DNA of 64,000 bases, from positions 61,483 through 125,482 of the forward strand of contig NZ_VYWO01000006.1 in the NCBI RefSeq assembly GCF_008726925.1. The letters run 5' to 3'. The notes below the pieces were generated by a model. It was given only the letters and a program-made list of their open reading frames with translations. It had not been told where the DNA came from and searched no databases. The position numbers were made by a program, and so were the translations under genes. Shown here one piece after another: positions 16,851 to 25,795 of the stretch; the first letter of the stretch is position 1; each line of letters begins with the position of its first letter. Source of the stretch: Aerococcus sanguinicola. Its GTDB lineage: Bacteria > Bacillota > Bacilli > Lactobacillales > Aerococcaceae.

Positions 16851-16867
16851 ATCTAGTTAATTTGCGA

Positions 16868-18196
16868 TTAGTAGAGAACTCCGGCAAGGATCAGGGTAAC
16901 GATCAAGGCGAGGAGGAAACCCCCGTTGCTGACGATGAAGGCTTGTTTGAAGCCGTGCTTGAAGTCCAAGCCTGAGATACTATTGAAGGCAATGACCGCA
17001 CCAGATTGGGGAACGACGGTCAGAACGCCCCCGCCGATAACAACTACCCGGTGGATAACAGCCGCTGGAATCCCCATCTCTAAGTAAGGTTGGGCGAATT
17101 GAGAAACTACCGTACCGATCGCACCAGAAGCTGCCATTACCCCAGAGAGTAAGGCGGTAATCACACCTAGGGTTACGAGAGCAGGTCCAGGCATATTGAC
17201 GAGCGCCTCTTGGACCACCGCAAAAGTTGGTGCACTGGTTAAGACCGCCCCGAAGGCAACTGCTGAAGCCGCCCCAAAGGAAGAACCGACTGCCCCAGAT
17301 GCCCCCTTGTTCAGGACATCTTTTTGGTCCGGCAGATAGTTGCGGAAGAGGAAGGCACAGCAGAGGATAGCTACCGTTAAGGCAATCAGGATAATATTGG
17401 CTAGCTTACTGAAGACCAGGATGAGGATAATCAAGAGTAATAGAGGCAAGATACTCACCATAAAGCCTGGTTTCTCTTGGTCACTTGCTTGGAGCTGGTC
17501 TTCTTGGGGAACAGGCTTACCGTCAAGATAGGTGTAGAAGTTTTCCCCCTTCTTCATGCTTTTATCCAGTTCATACTTCATATACCAGAGGCCAAAAATC
17601 AGAATGGTAATGGTTGCCGCAATCCCTAAGAGAGGGGCTGCTGTCAAGGTCGTTCCTAACTCTGTGGTTGGGATTGCATTCTGAACGGAGGGTGTCCCTG
17701 GAATCATAGACATGGTGTAGGTCCCTGCTCCTAGGAAGAGTGGAATCGAGACCAATTCCCAGTTAATATCGAGTTCCTTAAAGATAGGTCGCGCCAGAGG
17801 AATGAGGGTAAAGAAAACCACAAAGATTGAAATCCCTCCGAAAGTGAGAACACTACCGATTACTGTTAAAGCAATTAAGACGCGGAAGGGACTATCCGTC
17901 CCAATCTTCTCTAAGAGGACTTCCGCAATCCGCTGGGTTGCCCCTGACCGGTCCATATATTGACCGAGCATAGCTCCCAGTAAAAAGATGGCAAAGTTTT
18001 TGATTAAGAAGCCGGCCAGGCCTGCCATATAGGAATTCTCCGCTCCGGTTAGGGCTTCAAAGAAGTTCATCTGATTGCAGACAATCACGATGATAGCTGC
18101 TAGGGGTGCAGCGACAACAATATTGAGTCCCTTAAAGGAGAGGTAAATGATCGCCATAATGGCCAGGGCTAGGCCCAAAATACCAACGATTTCCAT
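16868..18196 (-). CDS. GntP-family permease
   Basis: 442 residues, about 12-14 membrane segments. Gluconate:H+ symporter (GntP) family, whose members carry gluconate and other hydroxy- or short carboxylates. Typical features are the N-terminal LGLALAIMAIIYLSFKG, FLLGAMLGQYMDRSGA, FGGISIFVVFFTLIP, and MIPGTPSVQNAIPT in the middle. The late segment GGGVLTVVPQSGAVIAFN is also typical. AGAAGGAAG precedes the ATG. Monocistronic. The upstream neighbour is a fumarate-reductase-like flavoprotein, which may hint at an organic acid substrate, but that is only context. Confidence 0.85.
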   Translation of the reverse strand: MEIVGILGLALAIMAIIYLSFKGLNIVVAAPLAAIIVIVCNQMNFFEALTGAENSYMAGLAGFLIKNFAIFLLGAMLGQYMDRSGATQRIAEVLLEKIGTDSPFRVLIALTVIGSVLTFGGISIFVVFFTLIPLARPIFKELDINWELVSIPLFLGAGTYTMSMIPGTPSVQNAIPTTELGTTLTAAPLLGIAATITILIFGLWYMKYELDKSMKKGENFYTYLDGKPVPQEDQLQASDQEKPGFMVSILPLLLLIILILVFSKLANIILIALTVAILCCAFLFRNYLPDQKDVLNKGASGAVGSSFGAASAVAFGAVLTSAPTFAVVQEALVNMPGPALVTLGVITALLSGVMAASGAIGTVVSQFAQPYLEMGIPAAVIHRVVVIGGGVLTVVPQSGAVIAFNSISGLDFKHGFKQAFIVSNGGFLLALIVTLILAGVLY

Positions 18197-18245
18197 TATT
18201 CATCTTCCTTCTATTCTTTAGAATGTCATTAGTGCTAAATAAATA

Positions 18246-18277
18246 CCAGCAGACCGGGATATCCCGGTCGCTGCTGG
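18246..18277 (-). terminator. strong hairpin, probable end of the flavoprotein transcript
   Basis: CCAGCAG and CTGCTGG enclose the perfect palindrome ACCGGGATATCCCGGT, followed on the minus strand by TATTTATTT. It lies between the flavoprotein 3' region and gntP. A smaller hairpin at 18287-18310 (AGGGT...ACCCT) precedes it. Confidence 0.5.
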
Positions 18278-18312
18278 ATAAATTTGAGGGTGAGAGAGGT
18301 CTCAGACCCTTT

Positions 18313-18430
18313 TAGTTGGGCTCGACTTGGCAGGCTTGGAGTGATTTCACAAGTCCGAAACGAGCGAATGCTTCGCTCTTATTCTGACTTGCTCCAATCA
18401 TCCAAGCCTAAGCGCCAAGTCTCACACCCT
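18313..18430 (-). repeat. long palindromic element, copy R5
   Basis: Read on the minus strand: AGGGTGTGA at the start and CGAGCCCAACTA at the end. Arms are GACTTGGC/GCCAAGTC and GGCTTGGA/TCCAAGCC, with core TTAG and TGATTGGAG. The apical part is GTCAGAATAAGAGCGA. Confidence 0.88.
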
Positions 18431-18433
18431 TTA

Positions 18434-18553
18434 TAGTTGGGTTCGCAGTTGCAGGCTTGAAGTGACTTCACCCAATCGGAACGATCGGCTTGCAGCCGCT
18501 CTTTTCCGTTTGGGCTCCAGTCATTCAAGCCTAAACGCAACTGCTCACACCCT
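18434..18553 (-). repeat. long palindromic element, copy R6, abutting a stop codon
   Basis: Minus-strand AGGGTGTGA starts directly after the TAA of the flavoprotein gene; the element ends GCGAACCCAACTA. Arms are GCAGTTGC/GCAACTGC and GGCTTGAA/TTCAAGCC, then TGACT/AGTCA. It sits in the 3' untranslated region in tandem with R5. Confidence 0.9.
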
Positions 18554-20968
18554 TTAGTCTGCTGCGTTTTCTCCGGCGAGTTTGCCGAAGACGAAGATGT
18601 CGGCTAATGCGTTACCGCCTAGGCGGTTACCGGCATGGACGCCGCCTGCGACTTCTCCTGCGGCATAGAGGCCTTGGATGGCTTGGCCTTCTGTGTTGAG
18701 GACGCGTGTTTGCGCGTCGATCTTGAGCCCGCCCATGGTGTGGTGAGTTGCGGGGCTTCTTGGGGTGGCATAGAATGGTGGCACAATGACTTTGTGGTTG
18801 AAGGCACCTTTTTGGAATTCTTCATCATAGCCTTGGTCCACATAGGAGTTGTAGTCTTCAATGGTCTTCACGAAGACTTCAGGATCGATGTCGAGTTGCT
18901 TAGCCAAGTCTTCCAGGGTATCTGCCTTGAAGCAAGCCCCTTTCTTAACGTCATTGGCTAATTGTTCATCGGTTGAGTTGAAACGTGTCTTGGCAATCTC
19001 TGCGTCTGAGATATTATAGATCACGCCACCTTGGTCAAAGAGGGCCTTGGCGAGGACATCACGTGAGGCGTATTCATCAACGAAACGCTTCCCTTCTTTG
19101 TTCACGAAGATGAAGTCTGAAGGTGGGCAGTCAATCCCGCTGAAGATATTCCCGGTGATTGGGTCAGCTGATGGCATTAATTGGACAAAGCCCATGCCGA
19201 CAACATCTGCTCCCACACCTTGTCCCATTTCAATCCCATCACCAGTGAGGGCTGGGGAGTTAGTCGTTGGGATGCTTTCTGGGAGGTTGCCCCAATAGTT
19301 ATCGTATTTCTTGATCATTTCGATATTGGCACCAAAACCACCTGTCGCAATCACGATCCCCTTGTTGACATGGATGGTTACTTTTTGGTCATAACGGCCT
19401 GTCGCTTGGATACCAACAATCTTGCCATCTTCGACAATCAATTGGTCGGCCTTGGTGTCGGTCATGATCTCGCCACCATGTTCTTCAATATAGGTCGTTA
19501 GGGGGTCGATGTAGCCGAAGCCTTCAGATGCCTGAGGCTCCCGAGCCCGACGCCAGAGTGCGCCAACAGGTTCAGCAACCATGTGTTCATCGAAAGAAAC
19601 GCCTTTTTCTTTGAGCCAATCGATAGTTGGCAGGGCATTCTTAGTCAGATAGTGGATCAATTCAATATCAGAATGGATTTCATTCCCGTCTAGGTCCATC
19701 CGTTTCCCACCGATATAAGTTTGGATAGTATGGAGGTGGATGGAGTCAAAGAGATAGCTCTTGCCTTCATCAAGGTCCTTGAAGTATTGGTCAAGCTCTT
19801 CCTTGAGGGCTCGGAAGTCTTCCCGGTATTCTTCTGCAATCTCTTCTTCAGGCGTGTTATAGATCTTCTCTAGGGTCGCGCGTTCACCGTGGATGGCCTT
19901 GAATTGGTGTTGCCATTCAGGGTCTGCCGCATTAATTTGCCCCCCTGTCCGAACGGTATTCCCACCGATCACCGGGAATTTCTCAAGAACTAAGGCAGAG
20001 GCCCCCTTGTCTAAGGCAGCTACTGCTGCTGCTAGGCCGGCACCACCCGAACCGATAACAGCCACGTCGACAGTCTTTTCGATAGGATCGAGTTGCATGC
20101 TTTCGCTCACTTTAGGGCGTTTTTTCAAGATTTCTGGGTCAGAGCCAGCTTGGTAAACCGCATCAGCTACCCCATCAACCACGCCATTAGAGGTCACTGA
20201 GGCCCCGGATACGACGTCCACATTCAAGGTTTGCCCATCGATAATTTCTTCTGGTAGACGGGTGAAGACCAGGTCGGCGATCCCTTCTGTTTCACCTTCT
20301 GTGTCAATATCGATAGCTTCAATCCGGTCCTCTGAGAAGGTCACCACCATAGGCAAGTCCCCATTGTGACCGACTGCTGAGACATGGTAGTCCCCTGGCT
20401 TGAAGTTCACTTCTTCAGGTTGGTTTAAAATTTCAGCCACTTCAGTGAAACGTTTGAACTTGCGGAAGCAAGAAGACAAGAATTGAACCGTACGTTTGTC
20501 TTTTAACTTCCCGTCTTCATCGAAGGCTTCGTGGGCCCGCCCCAGTAAGAATTCATTCCCTGGCATAACAATCGCATTTACCCCAGGTGCATCTAAGATC
20601 TGGCGGAGGTGCAATTGTGAACGCGAAGACCCTTGCACGCTGTAGGAAGCCCCGACGATCATAACAGGCTTGCCATCTAAGGGGTGGATCTTATAGGACA
20701 ACCATTCAATCACGCTCTTCAAGGCTGAAGGGATAGAGTGGTTGTGCTCAGGGGTGGCGATAATCACCCCGTCTGCCGCTTCAATCTTCTCTTTGAGTTC
20801 TTGGATAGGCGCGGCATCGGTCTGGTCCTTGGTCTCATTAAACATTGGCACCCGGTCGATATCCAAGACCTCGATCGTATCTTCTTCATAGTAGTCGGCC
20901 ATGAATTCGAGCAACATCCGGTTATAGGAGAACTCGGCATTGGTCCCGACAATTCCAACAAATTTCAT
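18554..20968 (-). CDS. three-domain fumarate-reductase-like flavoprotein
   Basis: 804 residues, cytosolic (no signal peptide). Residues 1-190 are an NADPH-dependent FMN reductase domain (flavodoxin-like; GSSRSQLHLRQIL). Residues 200-285 are an FMN_bind domain with the covalent-flavin motif DVVSGASVTSNG, the type modified by ApbE. Residues 300-804 are an FAD-binding fumarate reductase/succinate dehydrogenase domain: AVIGSGGAGLAAAVAAL for FAD, SPATHHTMGGLKID in the active site, and GNRLGGNALADIFVFG at the end. It probably moves electrons from NAD(P)H through FMN to an unsaturated carboxylate such as fumarate. No apbE is in view. A paralogue of the N-domain is encoded just upstream. Confidence 0.87.
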   Translation of the reverse strand: MKFVGIVGTNAEFSYNRMLLEFMADYYEEDTIEVLDIDRVPMFNETKDQTDAAPIQELKEKIEAADGVIIATPEHNHSIPSALKSVIEWLSYKIHPLDGKPVMIVGASYSVQGSSRSQLHLRQILDAPGVNAIVMPGNEFLLGRAHEAFDEDGKLKDKRTVQFLSSCFRKFKRFTEVAEILNQPEEVNFKPGDYHVSAVGHNGDLPMVVTFSEDRIEAIDIDTEGETEGIADLVFTRLPEEIIDGQTLNVDVVSGASVTSNGVVDGVADAVYQAGSDPEILKKRPKVSESMQLDPIEKTVDVAVIGSGGAGLAAAVAALDKGASALVLEKFPVIGGNTVRTGGQINAADPEWQHQFKAIHGERATLEKIYNTPEEEIAEEYREDFRALKEELDQYFKDLDEGKSYLFDSIHLHTIQTYIGGKRMDLDGNEIHSDIELIHYLTKNALPTIDWLKEKGVSFDEHMVAEPVGALWRRAREPQASEGFGYIDPLTTYIEEHGGEIMTDTKADQLIVEDGKIVGIQATGRYDQKVTIHVNKGIVIATGGFGANIEMIKKYDNYWGNLPESIPTTNSPALTGDGIEMGQGVGADVVGMGFVQLMPSADPITGNIFSGIDCPPSDFIFVNKEGKRFVDEYASRDVLAKALFDQGGVIYNISDAEIAKTRFNSTDEQLANDVKKGACFKADTLEDLAKQLDIDPEVFVKTIEDYNSYVDQGYDEEFQKGAFNHKVIVPPFYATPRSPATHHTMGGLKIDAQTRVLNTEGQAIQGLYAAGEVAGGVHAGNRLGGNALADIFVFGKLAGENAAD

Positions 20969-20982
20969 TGCTTATCTCCTCC

Positions 20983-21594
20983 CTAGTCTACAATATCTTT
21001 CCAAGAAAAGCTTTCTTTCTTAGCCCGACGTGTCTTCTGTTCACTCGTTAACTTCTGGGTAATATCCACAAAGTGTAGGAATTCTTCGAAGACATCTTCT
21101 AATTCTGTCACTTTGTCTTCATAGACTAGCTTTCCTTCACTGTCAAAAGCATCCCCAGAACGTCCCAGCAAGAATTCTGAACTAGGCATCACGCGCGCCT
21201 GGATTTCTGGCGCATCCAAGATTTGGCGTAGGTGGGCTTGGGCCCGGGAAGAACCAAGCGAGCCGAGTGAAGCGCCGGTAATCATAACAGGCTTGTCAAT
21301 TAAGGGTTGGACGCTGTAAGAGAACCACTCTAAGACACTCTTCAAGGCTGCGGTAATTGAGTGGTCATACTCAGGCGTTGAAATAATCACCCCGTCTGCT
21401 GCCTCAATCTTATCCGCTAAGTCTTGGATAGGGGCAGGCGCCGTCTTATCCTTAGGCTCGTTAAAGGCAGGACAGTCGGCAATTTCTAGAACCTCAATTT
21501 CAGCTTGGTCACTGAAATGCTTGGCCATAAACTGTAACAACTTTCGATTTGTGGACCGGTCGGAATTGGTCCCTACAATCGCTGCAAGCTTCAT
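20983..21594 (-). CDS. NADPH-dependent FMN reductase family protein
   Basis: 203 residues from the ATG at 21594, preceded by GGAGG; a start 15 nt upstream would place this GGAGG inside the coding region. Flavodoxin-like fold: AAIVGTNSDRSTNRKLLQF, STPEYDHSITAALKS, and LGSSRAQAHLRQILDAP. It is clearly paralogous to residues 1-190 of the next gene (same order of motifs throughout), separated by 14 nt, so it is the product of a tandem duplication and partial fusion. Likely supplies reduced flavin to, or works alongside, the three-domain reductase. Confidence 0.85.
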   Translation of the reverse strand: MKLAAIVGTNSDRSTNRKLLQFMAKHFSDQAEIEVLEIADCPAFNEPKDKTAPAPIQDLADKIEAADGVIISTPEYDHSITAALKSVLEWFSYSVQPLIDKPVMITGASLGSLGSSRAQAHLRQILDAPEIQARVMPSSEFLLGRSGDAFDSEGKLVYEDKVTELEDVFEEFLHFVDITQKLTSEQKTRRAKKESFSWKDIVD

Positions 21595-21891
21595 TCGAAT
21601 AACCTCCATTTTTAGTCATAGATTCTTCTAGAGACTACCATTAATAAGATCCTATGTGAAAAATTAAGCAATGATCCAAGCCGGACTTTTCTCTTCATTT
21701 TCTCATTCCTCAAGCGTGAAAGGCCTAGCAATTCTCACTTCCCCATCAAGTTTTCTATAAATTTCACTTTTTACTAAGCAAAAAGTTTGTGAAAAGGCTA
21801 TTATATCAACTCTTCATTTCTGAGCGCTCCATGATAAAATTTTTATTTACTCGAAAAGGCTTCTAGTCTTTAATATACAACATTTGTATCT

Positions 21892-21923
21892 AAAAAGAGG
21901 CTAGAAGCAAAACTTCTAACCTC
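21892..21923 (-). terminator. intrinsic terminator of the threonine operon
   Basis: Minus strand: GAGGTTAGAAG pairs with CTTCTAGCCTC and is followed by TTTTTA. It lies just after the symporter stop. The rest of 21595-21891 is AT-rich with no gene seen; it presumably holds the promoter of the FMN reductase operon. Confidence 0.88.
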
Positions 21924-21932
21924 GACTATTTA

Positions 21933-23153
21933 TCACTCTTCAACACTAGAAGGTGGTGATTTAATTTTTTGACTGTGCATCCGATCAACAATTACTGCAA
22001 TCGCATTATCCCCCGACACATTAGCAGCTGTACCAAAGCTATCTTGTGTGATATAGAGTGAAATCATCAATTGCTGCATGGTATCTGAGACGATGCCAAC
22101 CATTGGAAGGAAGGGCAGGGCTGACATAATGGCGCCACCTGGTGCTCCAGGTGCTGCAACCATAGCTACTCCTAACATCATGATGAAGCCAAGCATCATA
22201 GTAAATGGATGTGGCATATCATACATTAGCAGGAGCGTCATCGAGCAACAAGTAATTGTAATCATTGATCCTGCTAAATGAATCGTCGCACATAGCGGAA
22301 CAACAAAGTTCCGGATATCTTCAGATACTCCATTGTTTTTCGCTGCCTCTACATTAACAGGAATCGTAGCAGCAGACGACTGGGTCCCGACAGCTGTTAC
22401 ATAGCCGGGTATCTGATTTTTAATAAGGGTAATTGGATTTTTCCCAGCATATAGACCAGCAACTACAAACATCGCGCTCACATACAGTAAATGGAGAACT
22501 AAGACGACGATAAAGACCTTCCAGAAGACATTGAGGATGGTAAAGACAGAGCCTGTATAGGATAAGTTAGCGAAATTGCCGAAGATATAAAGCGGCAATA
22601 AGGGAATAATCAACTTAGCTAAAACCTGCATGATGATGTCACCAAAGTCACTGAAGCCTTCATAAAGTACCTGTCCCCGTCCTTTAGACTTTAGCCAAGA
22701 AATTCCTAATCCCATCATAAAGGCAAAGATAATAGCGCCCGTCACATCAAAAAACGGCTCTAAAGGTATCTCAAAAATCGGGGTCAGCCCCTCACCGGCC
22801 TCCGTTAATTTTTCGACTAGATCTGATGTAATAAAATAAGGGAATATTGTAATCGAAACTAGATAAGCTAAACTCCCCGCTATAAGCGTTGAGCCATAAG
22901 AAATCAATGCCGTCAAGCCTAATAGTTTTCCTGCCCCTTCACTTAAATCGGCAATTCCTTTAATCACTAAACCCAAAATCATAAAAGGAATAATGAAATT
23001 TAAAAAACTTGAGAAGATGGCTGAAAAAGTCACAAAAGCACGTAAGGCCCATTCTGGCACAAAATTTAGTTGACCGAAAATTACCCCCAATACGATAGCA
23101 ATCAACAGTTTGGGAACGAGTCCTAATTTTCTTTTTTTGTTTTGTTCAGTCAT
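21933..23153 (-). CDS. dicarboxylate/amino-acid:cation symporter (DAACS family)
   Basis: 406 residues, with 8-10 hydrophobic segments and re-entrant hairpin loops typical of the glutamate/serine-threonine transporter fold. Landmarks are FLNFIIPFMILGLVIKGIAD at the N-terminus, TAVGTQSSAATIPVNVEAAK (serine-rich hairpin 1), and SGDNAIAVIVDRM near the C-terminus. The gene follows kbl and tdh, so uptake or exchange of threonine, serine or a related amino acid is a sensible guess. It starts 102 nt after tdh; the gap holds a cre-like sequence. Confidence 0.82.
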   Translation of the reverse strand: MTEQNKKRKLGLVPKLLIAIVLGVIFGQLNFVPEWALRAFVTFSAIFSSFLNFIIPFMILGLVIKGIADLSEGAGKLLGLTALISYGSTLIAGSLAYLVSITIFPYFITSDLVEKLTEAGEGLTPIFEIPLEPFFDVTGAIIFAFMMGLGISWLKSKGRGQVLYEGFSDFGDIIMQVLAKLIIPLLPLYIFGNFANLSYTGSVFTILNVFWKVFIVVLVLHLLYVSAMFVVAGLYAGKNPITLIKNQIPGYVTAVGTQSSAATIPVNVEAAKNNGVSEDIRNFVVPLCATIHLAGSMITITCCSMTLLLMYDMPHPFTMMLGFIMMLGVAMVAAPGAPGGAIMSALPFLPMVGIVSDTMQQLMISLYITQDSFGTAANVSGDNAIAVIVDRMHSQKIKSPPSSVEE

Positions 23154-23173
23154 AAGTCTTCCTCCAACCTTAT

Positions 23174-23187
23174 AGAAAGCGTTTACA
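23174..23187. promoter_or_regulatory. putative cre site before the symporter
   Basis: AGAAAGCGTTTACA matches the cre consensus at all but the first fixed position. It lies 21-34 nt upstream of the symporter start. Confidence 0.5.
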
Positions 23188-23255
23188 TTACTTTTGATAA
23201 ATCAAGGGAATGGGCAAAGGCTCATCCCCTCATCACTACTTCCCACTCTAGACGA

Positions 23256-24200
23256 CTACTCAACTGATAATTTTTCCAACATATCTTTGGTCATTGCTGC
23301 TAAATCATAGTCTGGGCTAAAGTCCCATTCTTCCTGAGCAGCGCTCACATCTAAAGCGTTGGGCCAACTTTCAGCAATGCCTTGTCGAACGGGATCGACC
23401 TGATAATCTATCTTGAAGTCAGGAATATGTTTTCTAATTTCTGCTGCAATTTCCTCTGGTTCAAAGCTCATCGCACTGACATTAAAGGCATTGCGATGAA
23501 CTAAGTTTTCAGCTGGTGCTTCCATTAATTTAATAATACAGTTAATGGCATCAGGCATGTACATCATATCCATATAGGTGCCTTTATCGATAAAGCTAGT
23601 ATAAGACTTATTCTTAAGTGCTTCATAGAAAATTTCTACTGCATAGTCTGTGGTTCCTCCGCCTGGTAGGGCCTCATAGCTAATTAAACCGGGGAAACGT
23701 ACCCCTCGTGTATCAACACCAAATTTAGTGAAATAATAATCACAAAGAATTTCCCCGCTCACCTTTGTCACGCCATACATCGTTGTTGGCCTTTGCAAAG
23801 TATCCTGAGGGGTTTGGTCCTTAGGTGTTTCTGGTCCAAAAGAACCAATGGAGCTTGGAGTAAAGAAGTGTAGGTCATATTGCCGAGCCACTTCTAAAGC
23901 ATTGACTAGACCTCCCATATTTAAATCCCAGGCTAAGTTTGGCTTTTCTTCTGCGACTGCAGATAGCAGTGCTGCTAAATGAATCAGGCTATCAATCTCA
24001 TATTTTTCAACTAAAGCACTCATCGCTTCACGGTCCATGACATCGAGTTCTTCAAACTGTCCCTCTTGGCAAACTGGAGACTGGTCATCACGACGAATAT
24101 CGCTCGCTAACACATTATCTGTCCCATAGACTTCACGTAGTCTTAGCGTGAGGGCTGTTCCAATTTGACCCAAGGCACCTGTAATCAATATTCTCTTCAT
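23256..24200 (-). CDS. L-threonine 3-dehydrogenase, epimerase (SDR) type
   Basis: 314 residues. Extended short-chain dehydrogenase: Rossmann motif ITGALGQIGTAL at the N-terminus, D-I-R after strand 2 for NAD, and the catalytic Ser/Thr-Tyr-Lys set in TPSSIGSFG and MYGVTKVSGE. The sequence matches the NAD-dependent epimerase-like threonine dehydrogenases rather than the zinc-containing Tdh. It oxidises L-threonine to 2-amino-3-oxobutyrate, which the downstream-acting kbl product (encoded 9 nt upstream) cleaves with CoA. GGAGG precedes the ATG. Confidence 0.88.
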   Translation of the reverse strand: MKRILITGALGQIGTALTLRLREVYGTDNVLASDIRRDDQSPVCQEGQFEELDVMDREAMSALVEKYEIDSLIHLAALLSAVAEEKPNLAWDLNMGGLVNALEVARQYDLHFFTPSSIGSFGPETPKDQTPQDTLQRPTTMYGVTKVSGEILCDYYFTKFGVDTRGVRFPGLISYEALPGGGTTDYAVEIFYEALKNKSYTSFIDKGTYMDMMYMPDAINCIIKLMEAPAENLVHRNAFNVSAMSFEPEEIAAEIRKHIPDFKIDYQVDPVRQGIAESWPNALDVSAAQEEWDFSPDYDLAAMTKDMLEKLSVE

Positions 24201-24209
24201 AGTAACCTC

Positions 24210-25400
24210 CTAAATGACACCAAGTTCTTTACCAACTTTTTCGTAAATACTTAAGACTTGATCGAGTTCTTCTTTCGTATGGGCGGCGGTTGGCATATTA
24301 CGCACCCGCCCCGTCCCCCGTGGAACTGTTGGGAAGACGATGGATTTGGCATAAACGCCTTCTTCGATTAAGGCCGAGGAGAACTTCTGCGTGAGTTTCT
24401 CTTCCCCAATAATACATGGTGTGATTGGGGTCTCTGAATGACCAATATCGAAACCTAAATCCTTCAAGCCTTGTTTGAGGTAATTGCCGTTATCCCAAAG
24501 TTTATTTACGGCTTCATTAGACTCTGTCATGATATCAAAAGCTTTGATGCAGGCATTTGCCGCAGAAGGGGTAAGTGAAGTCGAGAAGAGGAAAGGCCGT
24601 GCCCTAACCTTAAGCCAATCAATAAGGTCTTTAGTTCCCGCAACATAGCCCCCAACAACACCAATGGCCTTGGACAAGGTCCCAATTTGAAAGTCAATTC
24701 GATCTTCTAAACCAAACTGTTTCACCGTCCCATGACCGTCGCCTGTCACACCTGAACCATGAGCATCATCGACATAGGTAATTAGATCGAACTCTTCAGC
24801 GATCTCTATACTTTCATCTAACTTCGCAATATCGCCATCCATGGAGAAAACACCGTCAGTGATGTACATAATCTTATCGTATTGTCCACTGTCTACAGCT
24901 TCTTTAGCCTTGGTCCGTAAGTCTTCCATATCTTGGTGTTTCACACGGATAATTTTGGCTCCAGATAAACGACAGCCATCAATGATTGACGCGTGGTTCA
25001 ATTCATCAGACAATATGGCATCTTTCTTGCCCATAACAGCAGAAATTGCTCCCATATTACAATTAAAGCCCGACTGGAAGGCAATTGCTGCTTCAGTTCC
25101 TTTAAAGGAAGCGATTCTTTCCTCTAATTGGTTATGGATGGTCTGGGTACCATTAATTGTTCGAACGGCACCAGCCCCCACGCCATATTGCTTGGTCGCC
25201 TCAATAGCTGCTGCTTTTAAGCGGTCATCATTGGCGAAACCAAGATAATTATTCGAAGACATATTAATCAAAGTCTTCCCATTAATCTGAATCTCAGCAC
25301 CATTGGGACCTTGGACTGTATCAATTTCGTTATATAGACCCTTTTCCCTTAAGTCTTGCAAATTCTCTTCGAGAAAATTTTCTAATACTTTACTTGTCAT
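24210..25400 (-). CDS. kbl: glycine C-acetyltransferase
   Basis: 396 residues from the ATG at 25400 (GAAAGG ribosome site). PLP enzyme of the alpha-oxoamine synthase family. It cleaves 2-amino-3-oxobutyrate to glycine and acetyl-CoA. Family landmarks: [31 protein letters not shown], the Asp/His pair in [13 protein letters not shown], and the Schiff-base Lys in [17 protein letters not shown]. First gene of kbl-tdh-symporter; together they convert threonine to glycine and acetyl-CoA. Confidence 0.93.
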   Translation of the reverse strand: MTSKVLENFLEENLQDLREKGLYNEIDTVQGPNGAEIQINGKTLINMSSNNYLGFANDDRLKAAAIEATKQYGVGAGAVRTINGTQTIHNQLEERIASFKGTEAAIAFQSGFNCNMGAISAVMGKKDAILSDELNHASIIDGCRLSGAKIIRVKHQDMEDLRTKAKEAVDSGQYDKIMYITDGVFSMDGDIAKLDESIEIAEEFDLITYVDDAHGSGVTGDGHGTVKQFGLEDRIDFQIGTLSKAIGVVGGYVAGTKDLIDWLKVRARPFLFSTSLTPSAANACIKAFDIMTESNEAVNKLWDNGNYLKQGLKDLGFDIGHSETPITPCIIGEEKLTQKFSSALIEEGVYAKSIVFPTVPRGTGRVRNMPTAAHTKEELDQVLSIYEKVGKELGVI

Positions 25401-25419
25401 CTGATAACCAACCTTTCTA

Positions 25420-25478
25420 TAAAAGCGCTTACATTTATCTTTTCGACACCAGTATACCAATTTTTATATAATATTCAA
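25420..25478 (-). promoter_or_regulatory. promoter and cre site of the kbl operon
   Basis: Minus strand: TTGAAT (25473-25478), a 16-bp spacer and TATACT (25451-25456). The cre-like TGTAAGCGCTTTTA (25420-25433) lies downstream of the start point. CcpA bound there would block elongation, consistent with repression of threonine degradation on good sugars. Confidence 0.65.
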
Positions 25479-25559
25479 TCTTATTCATAGCTATAACCAA
25501 TAAATTATATTGCCTTATTCCTCTATGTGAATGAGATAACAAGTTTTATTTATCATAAT

Positions 25560-25573
25560 TGTAAGCGTTTTCT
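25560..25573. promoter_or_regulatory. second cre-like site in the kbl/glycerate-kinase gap
   Basis: TGTAAGCGTTTTCT matches cre at all but the last position. It is followed on the plus strand by TTGACT, yet no plus-strand gene follows. The rest of 25574-25795 has no supported gene; a short frame ending LFGSFIALINPKI at about 25785 could be a remnant. Confidence 0.4.
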
Positions 25574-25795
25574 ATATTGACTTGTATTTATTTATGTGAA
25601 AATAATAAAAAGGTGCCAGCGCTAGCTTACTTTGAGAAAACTTTAACAAAACAAAAATTGTATTTCCACAAAATAGCAGCGCTGCACACTGATATAAAGA
25701 AAGTGACCAGACCATGACAGAACTATCAGGTGGCTTTGATTCTTTTTGGTTCCTTTATCGCCTTGATTAATCCTAAAATTTAAAATCGACTCGCA

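Noticed and set aside
18313..18553. Simple rho-independent terminators
   Set aside because: R5 and R6 lack T-runs after the stems, are about 120 bp long and occur also in divergent regions; they are repeat elements, not ordinary terminators.
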